64,000 nucleotides of DNA from Promethearchaeota archaeon (GCA_016839555.1 JAEOUA010000005.1:62001-126000), one strand, 5' to 3'. Positions 17,572 through 27,324 are shown, counted from the stretch's first letter. The notes: generated from the sequence alone by a model not told the origin. Numbers and translations: made by a program.

Positions 17572-18051
17572 TCAAAACATTAAGATAACAAGAAATAATC
17601 CAAAAGAATTAAAAATAGTTCCAATAATAGCAAATGTGCTTCCCATTTTTCTCTCATTAGAAACACCTTCTATGCTTTCTGACTTGTTTTTATATATTAT
17701 TGATAGAATACCATGAGCTATACTAATAGAATAAATCGCTATAGGTAGATAAACCCTAAACGAGGTGAATATACTAAAAATAAATGCAATTATCGAGAGA
17801 ATTAAAGAGATCAATCCAAGTAGAAAGCATATATCTGAATATTTAATCGAACTAGTTAGATTTAGTGGTTCATGAGGTGTTGAATATTGTTGAGATTGTT
17901 CCTTCTGTGGTAATCTTGGATTTCTCGAATGGAGGTTTAATCGATTTTCTCGCAATTCATGACCTGAAAGTGATTCTTGAATATTTGCTCCACAATAGAT
18001 ACAGAATCTTAGGTTATTTTCTATTTCTTTACCACAATTAGGACAATACAT
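17572..18051 (-). CDS. Zinc-ribbon membrane protein
   Basis: 159 residues. The N-terminus is a double-CxxC zinc ribbon (C3, C6, C17, C20: CPNCG ... CIYCG). A polar linker (about 25-70, rich in Asn, Gln, Ser) follows, then three hydrophobic segments at about 72-95, 100-117 and 135-157. This matches the loose class of 'zinc ribbon plus DUF4190-like' membrane proteins found widely in prokaryotes with no defined role. It is convergent with the CDF transporter and divergent from the MFS gene. Confidence 0.75.
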   Translation of the reverse strand: MYCPNCGKEIENNLRFCIYCGANIQESLSGHELRENRLNLHSRNPRLPQKEQSQQYSTPHEPLNLTSSIKYSDICFLLGLISLILSIIAFIFSIFTSFRVYLPIAIYSISIAHGILSIIYKNKSESIEGVSNERKMGSTFAIIGTIFNSFGLFLVILMF

Positions 18052-18204
18052 AATGATTTTTTCGTATGATAAATATAAGTATCTAGGGAATTTTCTAAAA
18101 AGTAATATTGATGTGGTTTATAAAAATATTCAAAATGTTCGTTTTTAATCTTTAAATAAGACAAAAAATAATTATAATACTAAATATAATTAAAACGGTC
18201 ATCT

Positions 18205-19665
18205 ATGATGGAAAATTTAGAACATAGTTCTGCCAATATGGCCAGTTACGGCTTCGCAAAATTTCTCTCAGAATTTATCGAAATGGCATTTACAAGCTGG
18301 GCATTCTACTTTTATGAAAGAACCATTGGGCTCGCTTCAATATGGGTGGGTATTGGCTATATTATTTTTGGATTATGGAATGCGGTTAATGATCCTGTTA
18401 TGGGAATCCTTACTAATCGTCCTTTTAAATTTACACGAAAATTAGGAAGAAGATTTCCATGGATTATGATTGGGGGTATACCATATGTTTTAAGCTATAT
18501 TCTCATATTTACACCGCCAGCTATAGATCCAACCTCAGGGGCGTTGCTTCTTTTTATTTATTTGGTGTTCTCCACGTGTTTATTTGATACATTTAATAGT
18601 ATCTTCTTTATAAACTACGCTAGCCTTTTTCCCGATAAATTTCGATCAGGAAAGGAACGAAGAAAAGCAACTGGTATAGGCACACCCATTGGAATTTTAG
18701 GTGTGGCCGTCGGAAGCCTTGTGCCACCTCTATTAATCGACAAAACATCCCAATTCTCATATATCTTTCAAGCTATCATTATGGCTGTAATAGGCTTGGT
18801 TGTTTTAATGATTGCAATACCCGGATGTCGAGAGGATCGCATCACAATTGATCATTATTTAGATAAGTATGAGGAAATACAAAAATCAGAAGACAAGAAG
18901 GAGAAAGATTCTTTCTTTAAATTAATGATAAGAGCTCTAAAGCAAACCAGTTTTGTTGTATTTATTATAGGTTATGCTCTCTATCGTTGTCTAGTCATTT
19001 CTATGCAGGCATCCATTCCTTATGTTGTCGATTTTGTATTAATGAGACCAGAAGATTTTGTGACTTTACTCTCAGCTGGATTTTTAATTGGAGCTTTAAT
19101 ATCCTCTCCTTTATGGGCATTATTAGCACAAAAAACGAACAATAACAAAAAAGTGATGCTCATCAGCAGCGGATTAATGGTTGCGTTCACTCTTCCCTTG
19201 ACATTCATCACAAATTGGATAATTATGTTTATAGTGACATTCTTATGGGGAATAGGACTAGGAGGCTATTGGACGTTAATTAGTCCCGTATTAGCAGATA
19301 TTATTGATGAATCTGTTGTTAAAACAGAACGTCGGGAAGAAGGTGTATATAATGGCTTCTTACAGTTCTTTGGACGTTTGGGGATTATATTCCAGGCAGT
19401 AAGCTTTGCTGTAGTGCATATTCTCACAGGATTCCAAGTGGGTGTTGGTGGTGTAGCAATATATGAACTGTTTGGTATGGAATTCGATTTAACTTTTCTC
19501 ACAGGAACTCAGACTCCATTAGCTATATTCGGTATACAAATGCATTTCGCACTAATCCCATCTATTGCCATGCTGATTGGAACATTAATCTTCTGGAAAT
19601 TTTACAAACTTACTCCCGATAAAGTTGAAGCTCACCAAGCAAAAGTGAAAGAATTAAAATTATAA
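18205..19665 (+). CDS. Major facilitator superfamily symporter, GPH (MelB-like) type
   Basis: 486 residues with about twelve membrane helices. The early segment GYIIFGLWNAVNDPVMG followed by TRKLGRRFPWIMIGG is the signature of the glycoside-pentoside-hexuronide cation symporter group, where the conserved N-D pair in helix 2 binds the coupling cation. A central cytosolic loop (about 210-245, charged) and HQAKVKEL at the C-terminus are usual. Such carriers import sugars or other small organics with H+ or Na+. A second ATG three bases on is an alternative start. It is transcribed alone ahead of an ion permease, with a 108-base gap. Confidence 0.85.
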   Translation: MMENLEHSSANMASYGFAKFLSEFIEMAFTSWAFYFYERTIGLASIWVGIGYIIFGLWNAVNDPVMGILTNRPFKFTRKLGRRFPWIMIGGIPYVLSYILIFTPPAIDPTSGALLLFIYLVFSTCLFDTFNSIFFINYASLFPDKFRSGKERRKATGIGTPIGILGVAVGSLVPPLLIDKTSQFSYIFQAIIMAVIGLVVLMIAIPGCREDRITIDHYLDKYEEIQKSEDKKEKDSFFKLMIRALKQTSFVVFIIGYALYRCLVISMQASIPYVVDFVLMRPEDFVTLLSAGFLIGALISSPLWALLAQKTNNNKKVMLISSGLMVAFTLPLTFITNWIIMFIVTFLWGIGLGGYWTLISPVLADIIDESVVKTERREEGVYNGFLQFFGRLGIIFQAVSFAVVHILTGFQVGVGGVAIYELFGMEFDLTFLTGTQTPLAIFGIQMHFALIPSIAMLIGTLIFWKFYKLTPDKVEAHQAKVKELKL

Positions 19666-19773
19666 ATCCTTCAAATTATCTCATTTTTTTATTATTTTTA
19701 TTAACATAACCTTTTTTAATTCTATAATGTTTTAATAAAAAGAAATTTCTATCTGAAATATCTCCTATGAATA

Positions 19774-21114
19774 ATGGCTAATATATTTCTACAAATCCTG
19801 GTAATCATTTGTTTTTTAGGGGTAGTAATCGTCCTCTTTTTCGAGGAAAAGGATTATATCTATTATACTTTTGTGTTTATCGTAATTGCAGGTGTTGCAA
19901 CTGCGATATTTATTCCAGAGGCGCGCTCTATAGAATTTTATATCTCTCAAATTGAATGGGATGTAATTTTCTTTCTCATAACTATGTTTATTATCGTTGA
20001 AATTTTAAAAGATAATAAAATTTTTGATGAAATTGCACGTCGTATAGTATTAAAATATGGAAGTAATCCAAGGATATTATTCTATGTCATTTGTATTGTT
20101 TCTACATTATTGGCGACTGTTATTGAGGATCTTTCAATTGCAATGATTTTTGCTCCGATAATTATTGTTGCTACCCGTAAATTGAATATGAGACCTGCAG
20201 CTTACTTGCTTGGAATGACTATATGTATCAATATAGCTGCTACTCTAACTCCCTTTGGTTCTGCACAAAATATTTTAATTACAGATGCCTTTAATTTAGA
20301 TCTTTTTTGGTTTATTCTTTATCTTGGACCATATTTTATTCTCTCATTTTTAACTACATTATTCTTATTAGATAAGCTTTCCCTTTCAAAGGATATCGAG
20401 TATTGTAAAAAACATGTGTGCGCTTTTGAGGAAGCACAAATTAATTTATTATTAGATTCTAATCAAGTCGAGAAGAAGCAATTTATAAAAAATTTAATCG
20501 GGCTCGTTATCTTTATAATTTTACTTGTTTTTATCCCGGTATTATACCTAGCTGGCCTAATTGCCGTATTAATATTTGTTTTAATTAATCCCGTAAAAAA
20601 AAAGAAAGAGGATAAGAAATCAATTTCATTATCCTATTATCTGTCAAGAGTAGATTATAAATTAATCTATTTCTTTATCTGTCTTTTTATTTTTGTAGGA
20701 TTAATGGATTTAAATGGTACTATTAAATTTTTAGAATCGTTGTTAGAAAGATTTTCCTCTGAAAATGAATTTGTTTTGGCGTTAATTATCCTAATTTCGA
20801 CCTCTATTTTAAGTGGATTTTTAGATAACACTCCCGTCACTATAATTTTTATTCCGATTATCCAAATTTTAATTGGCTTACCTGAATTTTATAGAGGCCC
20901 TCTTGTAATAGCGTTTATTCTTGGTATTAATTTAGGGGGAAATTTCCTACCTCAAGGAAGTGCTGCAGATATGATGACACTGGAAGTGAGCCGTGAAAAT
21001 AATGTTCAAGATCTCTCCTATAAAAGACTTTTTAAGGTGGGGGGATTGTTTGCTCTACTCCATGTTTTATTAGGAATAGGGTATCTTGCGTTAATTATTT
21101 TCTTACCTTTTTAG
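19774..21114 (+). CDS. ArsB/NhaD (ion transporter) superfamily permease
   Basis: 446 residues, with ten or more membrane helices arranged as two halves. The half-site motifs are recognisable: ATVIEDLSIAMIFAPI and, in the second half, SGFLDNTPVTIIFIPI and GINLGGNFLPQGSAADM, matching the inverted-repeat IT superfamily that contains ArsB, NhaD and SLC13-like carriers. The NTP segment in the second half is typical. Substrate (arsenite, Na+/H+ or a dicarboxylate) cannot be fixed; no ars genes are nearby. Start ATG 19774. Confidence 0.82.
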   Translation: MANIFLQILVIICFLGVVIVLFFEEKDYIYYTFVFIVIAGVATAIFIPEARSIEFYISQIEWDVIFFLITMFIIVEILKDNKIFDEIARRIVLKYGSNPRILFYVICIVSTLLATVIEDLSIAMIFAPIIIVATRKLNMRPAAYLLGMTICINIAATLTPFGSAQNILITDAFNLDLFWFILYLGPYFILSFLTTLFLLDKLSLSKDIEYCKKHVCAFEEAQINLLLDSNQVEKKQFIKNLIGLVIFIILLVFIPVLYLAGLIAVLIFVLINPVKKKKEDKKSISLSYYLSRVDYKLIYFFICLFIFVGLMDLNGTIKFLESLLERFSSENEFVLALIILISTSILSGFLDNTPVTIIFIPIIQILIGLPEFYRGPLVIAFILGINLGGNFLPQGSAADMMTLEVSRENNVQDLSYKRLFKVGGLFALLHVLLGIGYLALIIFLPF

Positions 21115-21211
21115 AATAGTTATAGTAGCATATTTGAATTAGAAAAATAGCAATAAGAATAAAAACAATATAATAAATTGATCTTAAAAATTAAGAGTTG
21201 AAAAATAGAGG

Positions 21212-22321
21212 TTAGAAAGTAAATTCATATTGAGCGAGCCCTAATTCTTCCTGCATTATTTTTATATCTTGCTGAAGACTTTTATTAAGGGGAATCCCCT
21301 TTTCTTTTCGTTCTAGTTCTGCTTCATATTCTTTTTCACCAGCAGTATAAATACGTTCTGCGTATGGTTCTTTTTTAGCACTACGCAATGTTCTCATAAT
21401 ATCACCTGCAGTGTTTTTAAAAGTCTCAACTGGTAAAAAGCTTGCAATATTGATTGCCAGAAAAAAATGACCGACTTTTAATCGCTTTTGACCATTTTCA
21501 ATAATGCCAAGAGTATCTCTAAGAAAAATTCCATTGCATAGCGCTGCGGATAATAACTCACAGACAGTCGCATAGCCATATCCCTTATATCCTGATTTTT
21601 CCTCCCCTGCTCCTCCTAAAGGGAGTAAAGCAGCTTTTCTCTCAAGCATTTTTTCGAGTATTTTTGAGGGATCAGTCATTGAGTTTCCCTTTTCATCAAT
21701 TACCACTCCCTCTGGTAATTTTTTTTCCAAGCGCTCATATAACTCAACCTTCCCTCTCTGAATTATGGATGTTGCACAATCAAGACAGAATGGAAATTCC
21801 TCATCTGTGGGGGCGCCGACTGTTAATGGATTTGTACCTAACATAGGTTCTACTCCAAAAGTGGGAGGTATAGAAGGGCGTGCATTGGTGGTTGTTATTC
21901 CAATCATCCCCTCTTTGATCGCCATAAGTGAATAATATCCTGCGATTCCGAAATGAGTGGAGTTCCTTACAGCAACGGCTCCTAAACCATATTTTTTGGC
22001 TTTTTCAATAGCGCTTTTCATCGCTTTATATGCGATAAAATGTCCCATACCACAATTACCATCCCATAATGCTGTTGTGGGGCCATCTTTTATTATATCT
22101 ATTTTGGTATTAGCCTCATATATTCCCTCTTTGATTCGATCATAGTACATTTTACAGCGCTGGATACCATGGGTGTCAATGCCTCTTAAATCTGAAGCGA
22201 TTAAAATCTCTGCTATGATTTTTGCATCTTCTTCTGGAACACCCAATCCAATAAAAACGTCGCTCATGAAATTTTCAAGTTTCTTAGGATGTATATACAC
22301 TATTTTTTCTTCATTTGTCAT
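21212..22321 (-). CDS. LDH2-type malate/L-lactate/sulfolactate dehydrogenase (paralogue)
   Basis: 369 residues from ATG 22321. Same family and motif order as the gene at 10034-11161: GIDTHGIQRCKMYYDRIKEG, DGNCGMGHFIAYKAM, catalytic-His RNSTHFGIAGYY, GTNPLTVGAPT, and the C-terminal IYTAGEKEY. The two differ at many surface positions and in the central RKAALLPLGGAGEEKSGYKGYG region, suggesting an old duplication with possible substrate divergence. It stands alone, 100 bases from the start of the MBL gene on the same strand. Confidence 0.88.
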   Translation of the reverse strand: MTNEEKIVYIHPKKLENFMSDVFIGLGVPEEDAKIIAEILIASDLRGIDTHGIQRCKMYYDRIKEGIYEANTKIDIIKDGPTTALWDGNCGMGHFIAYKAMKSAIEKAKKYGLGAVAVRNSTHFGIAGYYSLMAIKEGMIGITTTNARPSIPPTFGVEPMLGTNPLTVGAPTDEEFPFCLDCATSIIQRGKVELYERLEKKLPEGVVIDEKGNSMTDPSKILEKMLERKAALLPLGGAGEEKSGYKGYGYATVCELLSAALCNGIFLRDTLGIIENGQKRLKVGHFFLAINIASFLPVETFKNTAGDIMRTLRSAKKEPYAERIYTAGEKEYEAELERKEKGIPLNKSLQQDIKIMQEELGLAQYEFTF

Positions 22322-22421
22322 TTAAAATCATCCTTTTACTACTATATGATGATAATTATTTTAGGAAATTAATATTTTTATCTTAATTCATAGGATTCTT
22401 CTTTAAAGCTTTTTTTAGCTT

Positions 22422-23480
22422 TTATTTTTTCCACAAACTATTAATAGGGAGTGGAAAGGGCATTTTTTCATTTAAAGTTTTTTCTGCCCATCCATTAACC
22501 AATAATTTATTTACTTCATTTGTTAAATACTGATTTGATTCAATACATCGTTCTAAAAATATATCTCCATCACTCTCAATACATTTTACTTTCCCTAAGC
22601 GCCATGATTCCTCAAGATGACTTAAAAGAAGGTAATAATCCCATGTTTGCGCACATATTTTATAATCTTCTGAATATTGCTCTCCCATTTCAGCAACGGG
22701 ATACACAAAGTCTCCAACATCTTTCAATTTAATGGGTTTATTAGATGGCAAGAGGTCAATTGCTTTTTTGGTTCGCTTATCAATTAAGTGTAAATATCTA
22801 TTTAATTCCTCTTTCTGATTTTTTAATGGGATAGGATTAATTCTATGAGAAGAGACGATATAATTTGCATTTTTATTTACTAATTCTCTAGCAGCAGACT
22901 TAAAAGATTGCACAGCTAGGCCCCGTTGAGGAACTCCGTACCATGGGACTGGGGTAAAATCATAATCGCAAGATAATATAATTTTAAGATTTCCATCTTT
23001 AATTTCATAATCAAGCATATGGAGGCAATGAGCATTCGTTTCATGAGCAAATAGTGAGACCTCATCATATATAATTGTGTCATTATCATGTAAAAGGACT
23101 TTTCTGTTTGAGGGATAAGAACGATCTTGAAAACCCAATGAACTGCCAAAAGCTTCGAAATGATGAATTTGGTCTTTTTGAATTCCAGCATATAATCCAA
23201 CACGAGCTTTTTTCTCACATCTCTTCAAAGTATCGGGATGCGCATGAATTTTAGCATTTGATTGTTCAAATATAGCTGCTAATCCACGTCCATGATCTAA
23301 ATGTGTATGAGAAAGAATAATATCAGTAATATCTGAAACCGATAAATCAAATTCAGCTCTTAAAAATCTAGAAATTCTTGATATTCCGGGATTGGTATCG
23401 ATCAAGATTTTTTCTTCATTTAAATTGATAAATAAAGCATTTCCGGAAGGAAATTTAGATTTATCTTCGCCTAAAATCAT
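22422..23480 (-). CDS. MBL-fold metal-dependent hydrolase
   Basis: 352 residues. The metallo-beta-lactamase motif SHTHLDHGRG (HxHxDH, about residues 57-62) and the upstream LIDTNPGISR are clear, and later metal ligands are plausible at HETNAHCLHML (about 125-135) and SSHRINPIP (about 208). A C-terminal ~130-residue helical extension follows the catalytic domain. The family covers hydrolases of thioesters, phosphodiesters and lactones, and the substrate cannot be told from sequence. Start ATG 23480 gives a short lead-in to the first strand. Monocistronic by spacing. Confidence 0.82.
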   Translation of the reverse strand: MILGEDKSKFPSGNALFINLNEEKILIDTNPGISRISRFLRAEFDLSVSDITDIILSHTHLDHGRGLAAIFEQSNAKIHAHPDTLKRCEKKARVGLYAGIQKDQIHHFEAFGSSLGFQDRSYPSNRKVLLHDNDTIIYDEVSLFAHETNAHCLHMLDYEIKDGNLKIILSCDYDFTPVPWYGVPQRGLAVQSFKSAARELVNKNANYIVSSHRINPIPLKNQKEELNRYLHLIDKRTKKAIDLLPSNKPIKLKDVGDFVYPVAEMGEQYSEDYKICAQTWDYYLLLSHLEESWRLGKVKCIESDGDIFLERCIESNQYLTNEVNKLLVNGWAEKTLNEKMPFPLPINSLWKK

Positions 23481-23651
23481 CCATATATTATTGCTTAACT
23501 TTTTATAATTATGAGTAGTGATAGTTAATATCTCCTATTTTATTATTAATAAATTCCAATCTAAATTCCATTAAGAATTAGTTTTTAAAAACTAAATCTC
23601 AAATAAATGAATAGTGAAATACTAATATATTTATAGATACAGAAATTAAAG

Positions 23652-24386
23652 CTATTTTGAAATTCTAATTGTAAATAGTATTACACCTTGTACAGTTAAA
23701 AACAATCCAACTGATTTAGAGATAAGAGATAATAAATACATAGGTATTCTAATAGTATTTCCAAATATCCCAATTACTAATATGATTACTGGTTCACTTT
23801 GAAGAAAAGCTCCAAAACCATAAAATATTATACCTAAAGCGAGACATATGCACGGAAACCGTTGAATTGATGGTTTCCATGCTAAATATAAAAAATATGA
23901 TGGTATAATAATTATAAGAATTAAAAATCTTAATTCAAATATGGATACAATTTGAAAGTCCTCAGAAGAATTGACAGGATAGAAAAATTGAATAATACCT
24001 AAAATTAAAAGTAAATAAGCTAATAATCCTTTGAATTTAAAGTCCATAATACTCCGATCAGTAATATATAAAAAGATTGTCGCTCCAAATGTAGTTATTA
24101 GCATGGCTATTTTCCAAACTAATATAGCTGGCATTTTATAAAATTCATTCGGATCTAATTTAGTTAAATAAAAATCAAAATAAAAAAATAATATTCGAGA
24201 TACCAGCATAGATATAACAAATATAAATATACCAAGTATAAACCCAGATGGAAATTGACCTGTCTCTTTTTTTCTCTCTAACATTTTCAATAAGATATAT
24301 AAAGCGAGAAATAATTTCACATTTATTAAAATAATTGTCAAAATAAAAGAAAAATTAAAATCAAAAGTAGTAAGTGGATTGCTCAT
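23652..24386 (-). CDS. Multispanning membrane protein next to a longin-like gene
   Basis: 244 residues with seven hydrophobic helices (about 10-33, 45-70, 85-108, 118-133, 148-165, 172-195, 212-240) and short loops. The layout resembles the 7TM sensor module that precedes signalling domains in archaeal kinases, but no kinase follows. It starts 48 bases after the end of the longin-like gene at 24435-24848, on the same strand, so the pair is probably co-transcribed. Function unknown; a membrane partner of a longin-fold protein is a reasonable inference. Confidence 0.65.
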   Translation of the reverse strand: MSNPLTTFDFNFSFILTIILINVKLFLALYILLKMLERKKETGQFPSGFILGIFIFVISMLVSRILFFYFDFYLTKLDPNEFYKMPAILVWKIAMLITTFGATIFLYITDRSIMDFKFKGLLAYLLLILGIIQFFYPVNSSEDFQIVSIFELRFLILIIIIPSYFLYLAWKPSIQRFPCICLALGIIFYGFGAFLQSEPVIILVIGIFGNTIRIPMYLLSLISKSVGLFLTVQGVILFTIRISK

Positions 24387-24434
24387 AAAACATCAAGAAT
24401 TTATAGTTTTATTTCTATAAAAAATTTATTAAAT

Positions 24435-24848
24435 TTAGTACCAAAATCCTTGCTCAAGTTTTTTTATAGGGTCCTCTAATGATTCATGAAATATTTTCTC
24501 AAAGTCGGAAAATATATCGATTTCTCCTTTCCAGTCTTCTAATTCTTCTTCATAATTTTTAAAAAAAGCGTCTATAAGAATTTCTAGTTCTTTATGAACA
24601 TTTTTTTCTTTATATTTTTTATCTGAACTAACAATAAATAATAAATTATTTCTTTTAGCAAATGAATAGCGTTTTTTTTTTAAATTAAAACTGCTCAATC
24701 CTTCATTAACTAGTTCTTTAGCAAAATTATTTAAAGCAGTCATTAGTGCCCCAAATAATTGCGCATCTATTTTTTCTTCAAAAACTCTATTATATATAAC
24801 AATTCCAGAATTATTAATAATCCAAATGTCTTGTAAAATTTTTCCCAA
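24435..24848 (-). CDS. Longin-like domain protein (eukaryotic-signature type)
   Basis: 137 residues. The opening IWIINNSGIVIYNRVFEE followed by DAQLFGALMTALNNFAKEL and the strand pair KRYSFAKRNNLLFIVSS are the order of a longin fold (strand-strand-helix-three strands-helix), as in SNARE, adaptin-sigma and SRP-receptor N-terminal domains. Many short proteins of this type occur in Asgard archaea and are thought to act with small GTPases; no GTPase gene is in this window. The C-terminal tail (about 100-137) is acidic. No membrane segment. It is upstream of, and close to, a seven-helix membrane protein. Confidence 0.65.
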   Translation of the reverse strand: MGKILQDIWIINNSGIVIYNRVFEEKIDAQLFGALMTALNNFAKELVNEGLSSFNLKKKRYSFAKRNNLLFIVSSDKKYKEKNVHKELEILIDAFFKNYEEELEDWKGEIDIFSDFEKIFHESLEDPIKKLEQGFWY

Positions 24849-25001
24849 AAGGATTACCTTTTATTATTGCTTAAAATAATTTCCACTATGCGTAATTATA
24901 AGTAATTTATTTATTAAAATTTATATTAATTTTTTCTACATTTAGGCTACATTAAAGAAAGAGTTTAGGAAATTAAAGTTAGATTCTTTTTTTTTAAGAA
25001 T

Positions 25002-25757
25002 TTATTTTTTGAATAATTCAGAAGCTAATTCAAAAACCTCGTTATGAATTTTATATCTTATCTCCCTGGAAATATCATTTAAGATATCGTCTGGTATTAT
25101 TTCTAGATATTCTTTTAACTCTTTTTGAATGATTGGGTTTATTCTGCTAATGAAACTATTAATATACTCCGATTTTTTAAGGTATCCCAGTTTAAAATCT
25201 TGAATATATGTTTTATTTAATTTTTTTACCCAGTCGCATCCTCTTTTTTTTAGCTCTCTAATTATATTTCTAGAATTTTCCTTATTGAAATCCTCTAAAA
25301 AAAATCCATATTCTTCAATAATATCTTTAAAGTGATTTAAAATCTTTTTTTGAGTCTTTAATGACAAAATAGTATTCGAATTAAGAAAAATAATAATCAT
25401 GAATTTCTCAAATAAAAAGGAGATCTGGATCTTTAAATTACTTCCATGAATTTCAAGATAACTTAAATCTTTAATATTATTATTTTTAGCGAAAATCTTA
25501 AAACTACTAAAATACATGGATACCAAATCAATTTCTAATAAAGAATTTTTATCATCTGATAAATAGGATCTTATTGTTCCATAATTGCTATGTTCATCGT
25601 ATTCATAAGTCATTATGGCATTACCGAATAGATCTGCGAATAAAATGCCTACGATAGGAGGGATTTTATTAAAATTATTATCATTATAGATATATTGAAC
25701 TAAAGCTTTTTTCGGATATCTAATATCATTGATATAATTAATATTTTCACCAGTCAT
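25002..25757 (-). CDS. Probable longin-like protein with extended helical C-terminus
   Basis: 251 residues. Residues about 36-140 read as a longin/roadblock-like fold: PPIVGILFADLFGNAIMTYEY, a helix at LVSMYFSSFKIFAK, then strands LSYLEIHGSN, KIQISFLFEKF and IIIFLNSNT, and a helix to EEYG. A ~110-residue helical tail follows (HNEVFELASELF at the end). The fold is judged from secondary-structure order, not from a conserved motif. It is in the same direction as the longin/membrane pair downstream (24848, 23652), with a 153-base gap. Confidence 0.5.
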   Translation of the reverse strand: MTGENINYINDIRYPKKALVQYIYNDNNFNKIPPIVGILFADLFGNAIMTYEYDEHSNYGTIRSYLSDDKNSLLEIDLVSMYFSSFKIFAKNNNIKDLSYLEIHGSNLKIQISFLFEKFMIIIFLNSNTILSLKTQKKILNHFKDIIEEYGFFLEDFNKENSRNIIRELKKRGCDWVKKLNKTYIQDFKLGYLKKSEYINSFISRINPIIQKELKEYLEIIPDDILNDISREIRYKIHNEVFELASELFKK

Positions 25758-26030
25758 CGTTATAACAGCTTCTTTTTCAACTCTAGTATTTTATCAATTA
25801 TTAAAATAGAGAGAGTGTTTAATTTTAATTTAAAAGAATTAGTTATTATTTGTAAAATATTGATTAAAGGTTATAGATTTTTTTTTAAATTATAATATCT
25901 AATAAATTATTTTACTTGAAAACTAGCTACTATTTCCTCTATTTTGTGCCTAAATATTTATATTATGCTAATAAATTGATTTTGTTCTAATTTTATTCCA
26001 ATATATAATTATAAACAAAAAAGACCAAAT

Positions 26031-26147
26031 CTAGTTAATTAAACTAAGTTTAGGCATTTCATAAGCTGGTCTAATAGCCTTATAACAATAATTAAAAGCC
26101 CTTACATGCCCCAAAAACCCAGCCCCTGCTTCTGACCACTCTTCATA
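26031..26147 (-). pseudogene. Possible C-terminal gene remnant, unidentified
   Basis: Within the 467-base gap 25758-26224 a 38-codon minus-strand frame is bounded by stops and has distinctly protein-like, GC-richer content: it includes EEWSEAGAGFLGHVRAF and IRPAYEMPKLS before a TAG at 26031. There is no start codon and the frame closes immediately upstream. I read it as the end of a decayed gene; the parent family is not recognised. The rest of the gap is AT-rich, with a TATA-like CATATTTAAA (26187-26196) about 33 bases before the FmdE-like gene. Confidence 0.3.
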
Positions 26148-26224
26148 CTATTTTATAAATTAGTAGTATTGATAAAGAATGATGCATATTTAAAAATATA
26201 AAAAAATAATGATGAAAAACCAAA

Positions 26225-26935
26225 ATGAATGAAATTCAAACTATAGAAGGAAACCCAGTACGCAAAGAAGTTGAAAAAATGATTAGCGAAAATGATTATG
26301 AAGGATTGATTTTTAAAGCAGCAGAATTACATGGTCATTTATGCAATTATTTAGCTTATGGAGTTATGGCAGGATGTATTGCTGTAAAAGAATTGGGTGT
26401 TAAAAGTACAGGCATGGAGGAAGTGATTGCGATTTGTGAAACAAATAATTGTTTTTCTGATGGTGTACAAATGGTTACAGGGTGTTCTTTTGGAAATAAT
26501 GCTTTAATATATAAAGATGTTGGAAAAACCGCCTTCACATTGACAAGACGAGACGGAAAAGGAATAAGAATTATCTTAGATGCAGAGTTTGAAGACTCTC
26601 GTGAAATGGAGTATCCTGAAGCTTATGAACTATGGAATAGATTAATTGTTAAAGGGGAACAAGGAAGTCCTGAAGAATATGGAAGAATGATGCAGCTATT
26701 CCATGAAATGTCTCTGAAAGAGTTATATAAACCAATAGATAAAATGTTTAAAATAGAAAAAATAAAGGTAGATTTACCCCCTCCATCTGTTATGGCACTC
26801 TCGGTGAAATGTGCCATTTGTGGAGAAAATATCATGGAAACTAAAGCAAGAGTGAAAAATGGACAAACAGTTTGTTTACCTTGTGCTAATCAAGAGAAAT
26901 ACATACTTGATAGTACTGGGATTTCAATAGATTAA
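26225..26935 (+). CDS. FmdE-like protein with C-terminal zinc ribbon
   Basis: 236 residues. The N-terminal domain has the FmdE signature: HGHLCNYLAYGVMAG (about 36-50), then CETNNCFSDGVQMVTGCSFGN with its conserved cysteines, and KTAFTLTRRDGKG. The C-terminus has a two-CxxC zinc ribbon (CAICGENIME ... CLPCANQ). FmdE was named from tungsten formylmethanofuran dehydrogenase operons, but most homologues, including zinc-ribbon ones, occur outside methanogens and have unknown, probably metal/redox roles. No formylmethanofuran dehydrogenase subunit is near, so a role in that enzyme is unlikely here. Start ATG 26225. Confidence 0.85.
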   Translation: MNEIQTIEGNPVRKEVEKMISENDYEGLIFKAAELHGHLCNYLAYGVMAGCIAVKELGVKSTGMEEVIAICETNNCFSDGVQMVTGCSFGNNALIYKDVGKTAFTLTRRDGKGIRIILDAEFEDSREMEYPEAYELWNRLIVKGEQGSPEEYGRMMQLFHEMSLKELYKPIDKMFKIEKIKVDLPPPSVMALSVKCAICGENIMETKARVKNGQTVCLPCANQEKYILDSTGISID

Positions 26936-27108
26936 ATGATATTAATATTCTATTAAATTATGAGATTTAACACCCTTCTTGTTAGCTAATCATTTGAAAT
27001 CAAATATCTCCACTTTTTTTCTTTTTTTATTAATCAGTTCAATTGAAAATATTGCATAACATCTTCATATTATTTCATTTTATCAATTTTCTTAAAATTT
27101 CTTTAAAT

Positions 27109-27324
27109 ATGATAGTAAATGATTTAAATGATAAGATAAATATTAAAGGAAAAGGAAAGTTTTATAAAGAGATTACCGTTGATGATGATGGCGAGGGGAT
27201 TGCCTATGTGTTTCCCGATACCAAAGAATTTATTAATATATTGAAGCGGAAATTAATTCAAGAAAAATTTCTTTCCATTGTGGAAGAACAAGATGACCAT
27301 GAAATAGAAGCACAAGAAATTTAG
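27109..27324 (+). CDS. Small hypothetical protein
   Basis: 71 residues from ATG 27109; an upstream TTG at 27043 would add a hydrophobic lead that looks like untranslated AT-rich sequence, so I prefer the later start. The N-terminal half (INIKGKGKFYKEITVDDDGE) forms short strands and turns, faintly like small beta-barrel DNA- or RNA-binding proteins, followed by a helix (EFINILKRKLIQEKFLSIV) and an acidic tail. No family recognised. It lies between the FmdE-like gene and the acyl-CoA synthetase alpha subunit. Confidence 0.5.
   Translation: MIVNDLNDKINIKGKGKFYKEITVDDDGEGIAYVFPDTKEFINILKRKLIQEKFLSIVEEQDDHEIEAQEI

Noticed and set aside
26225..26935. Assignment as a formylmethanofuran dehydrogenase subunit
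   Set aside because: Only the FmdE-like domain is present and no other subunit or methanogenesis gene lies nearby.
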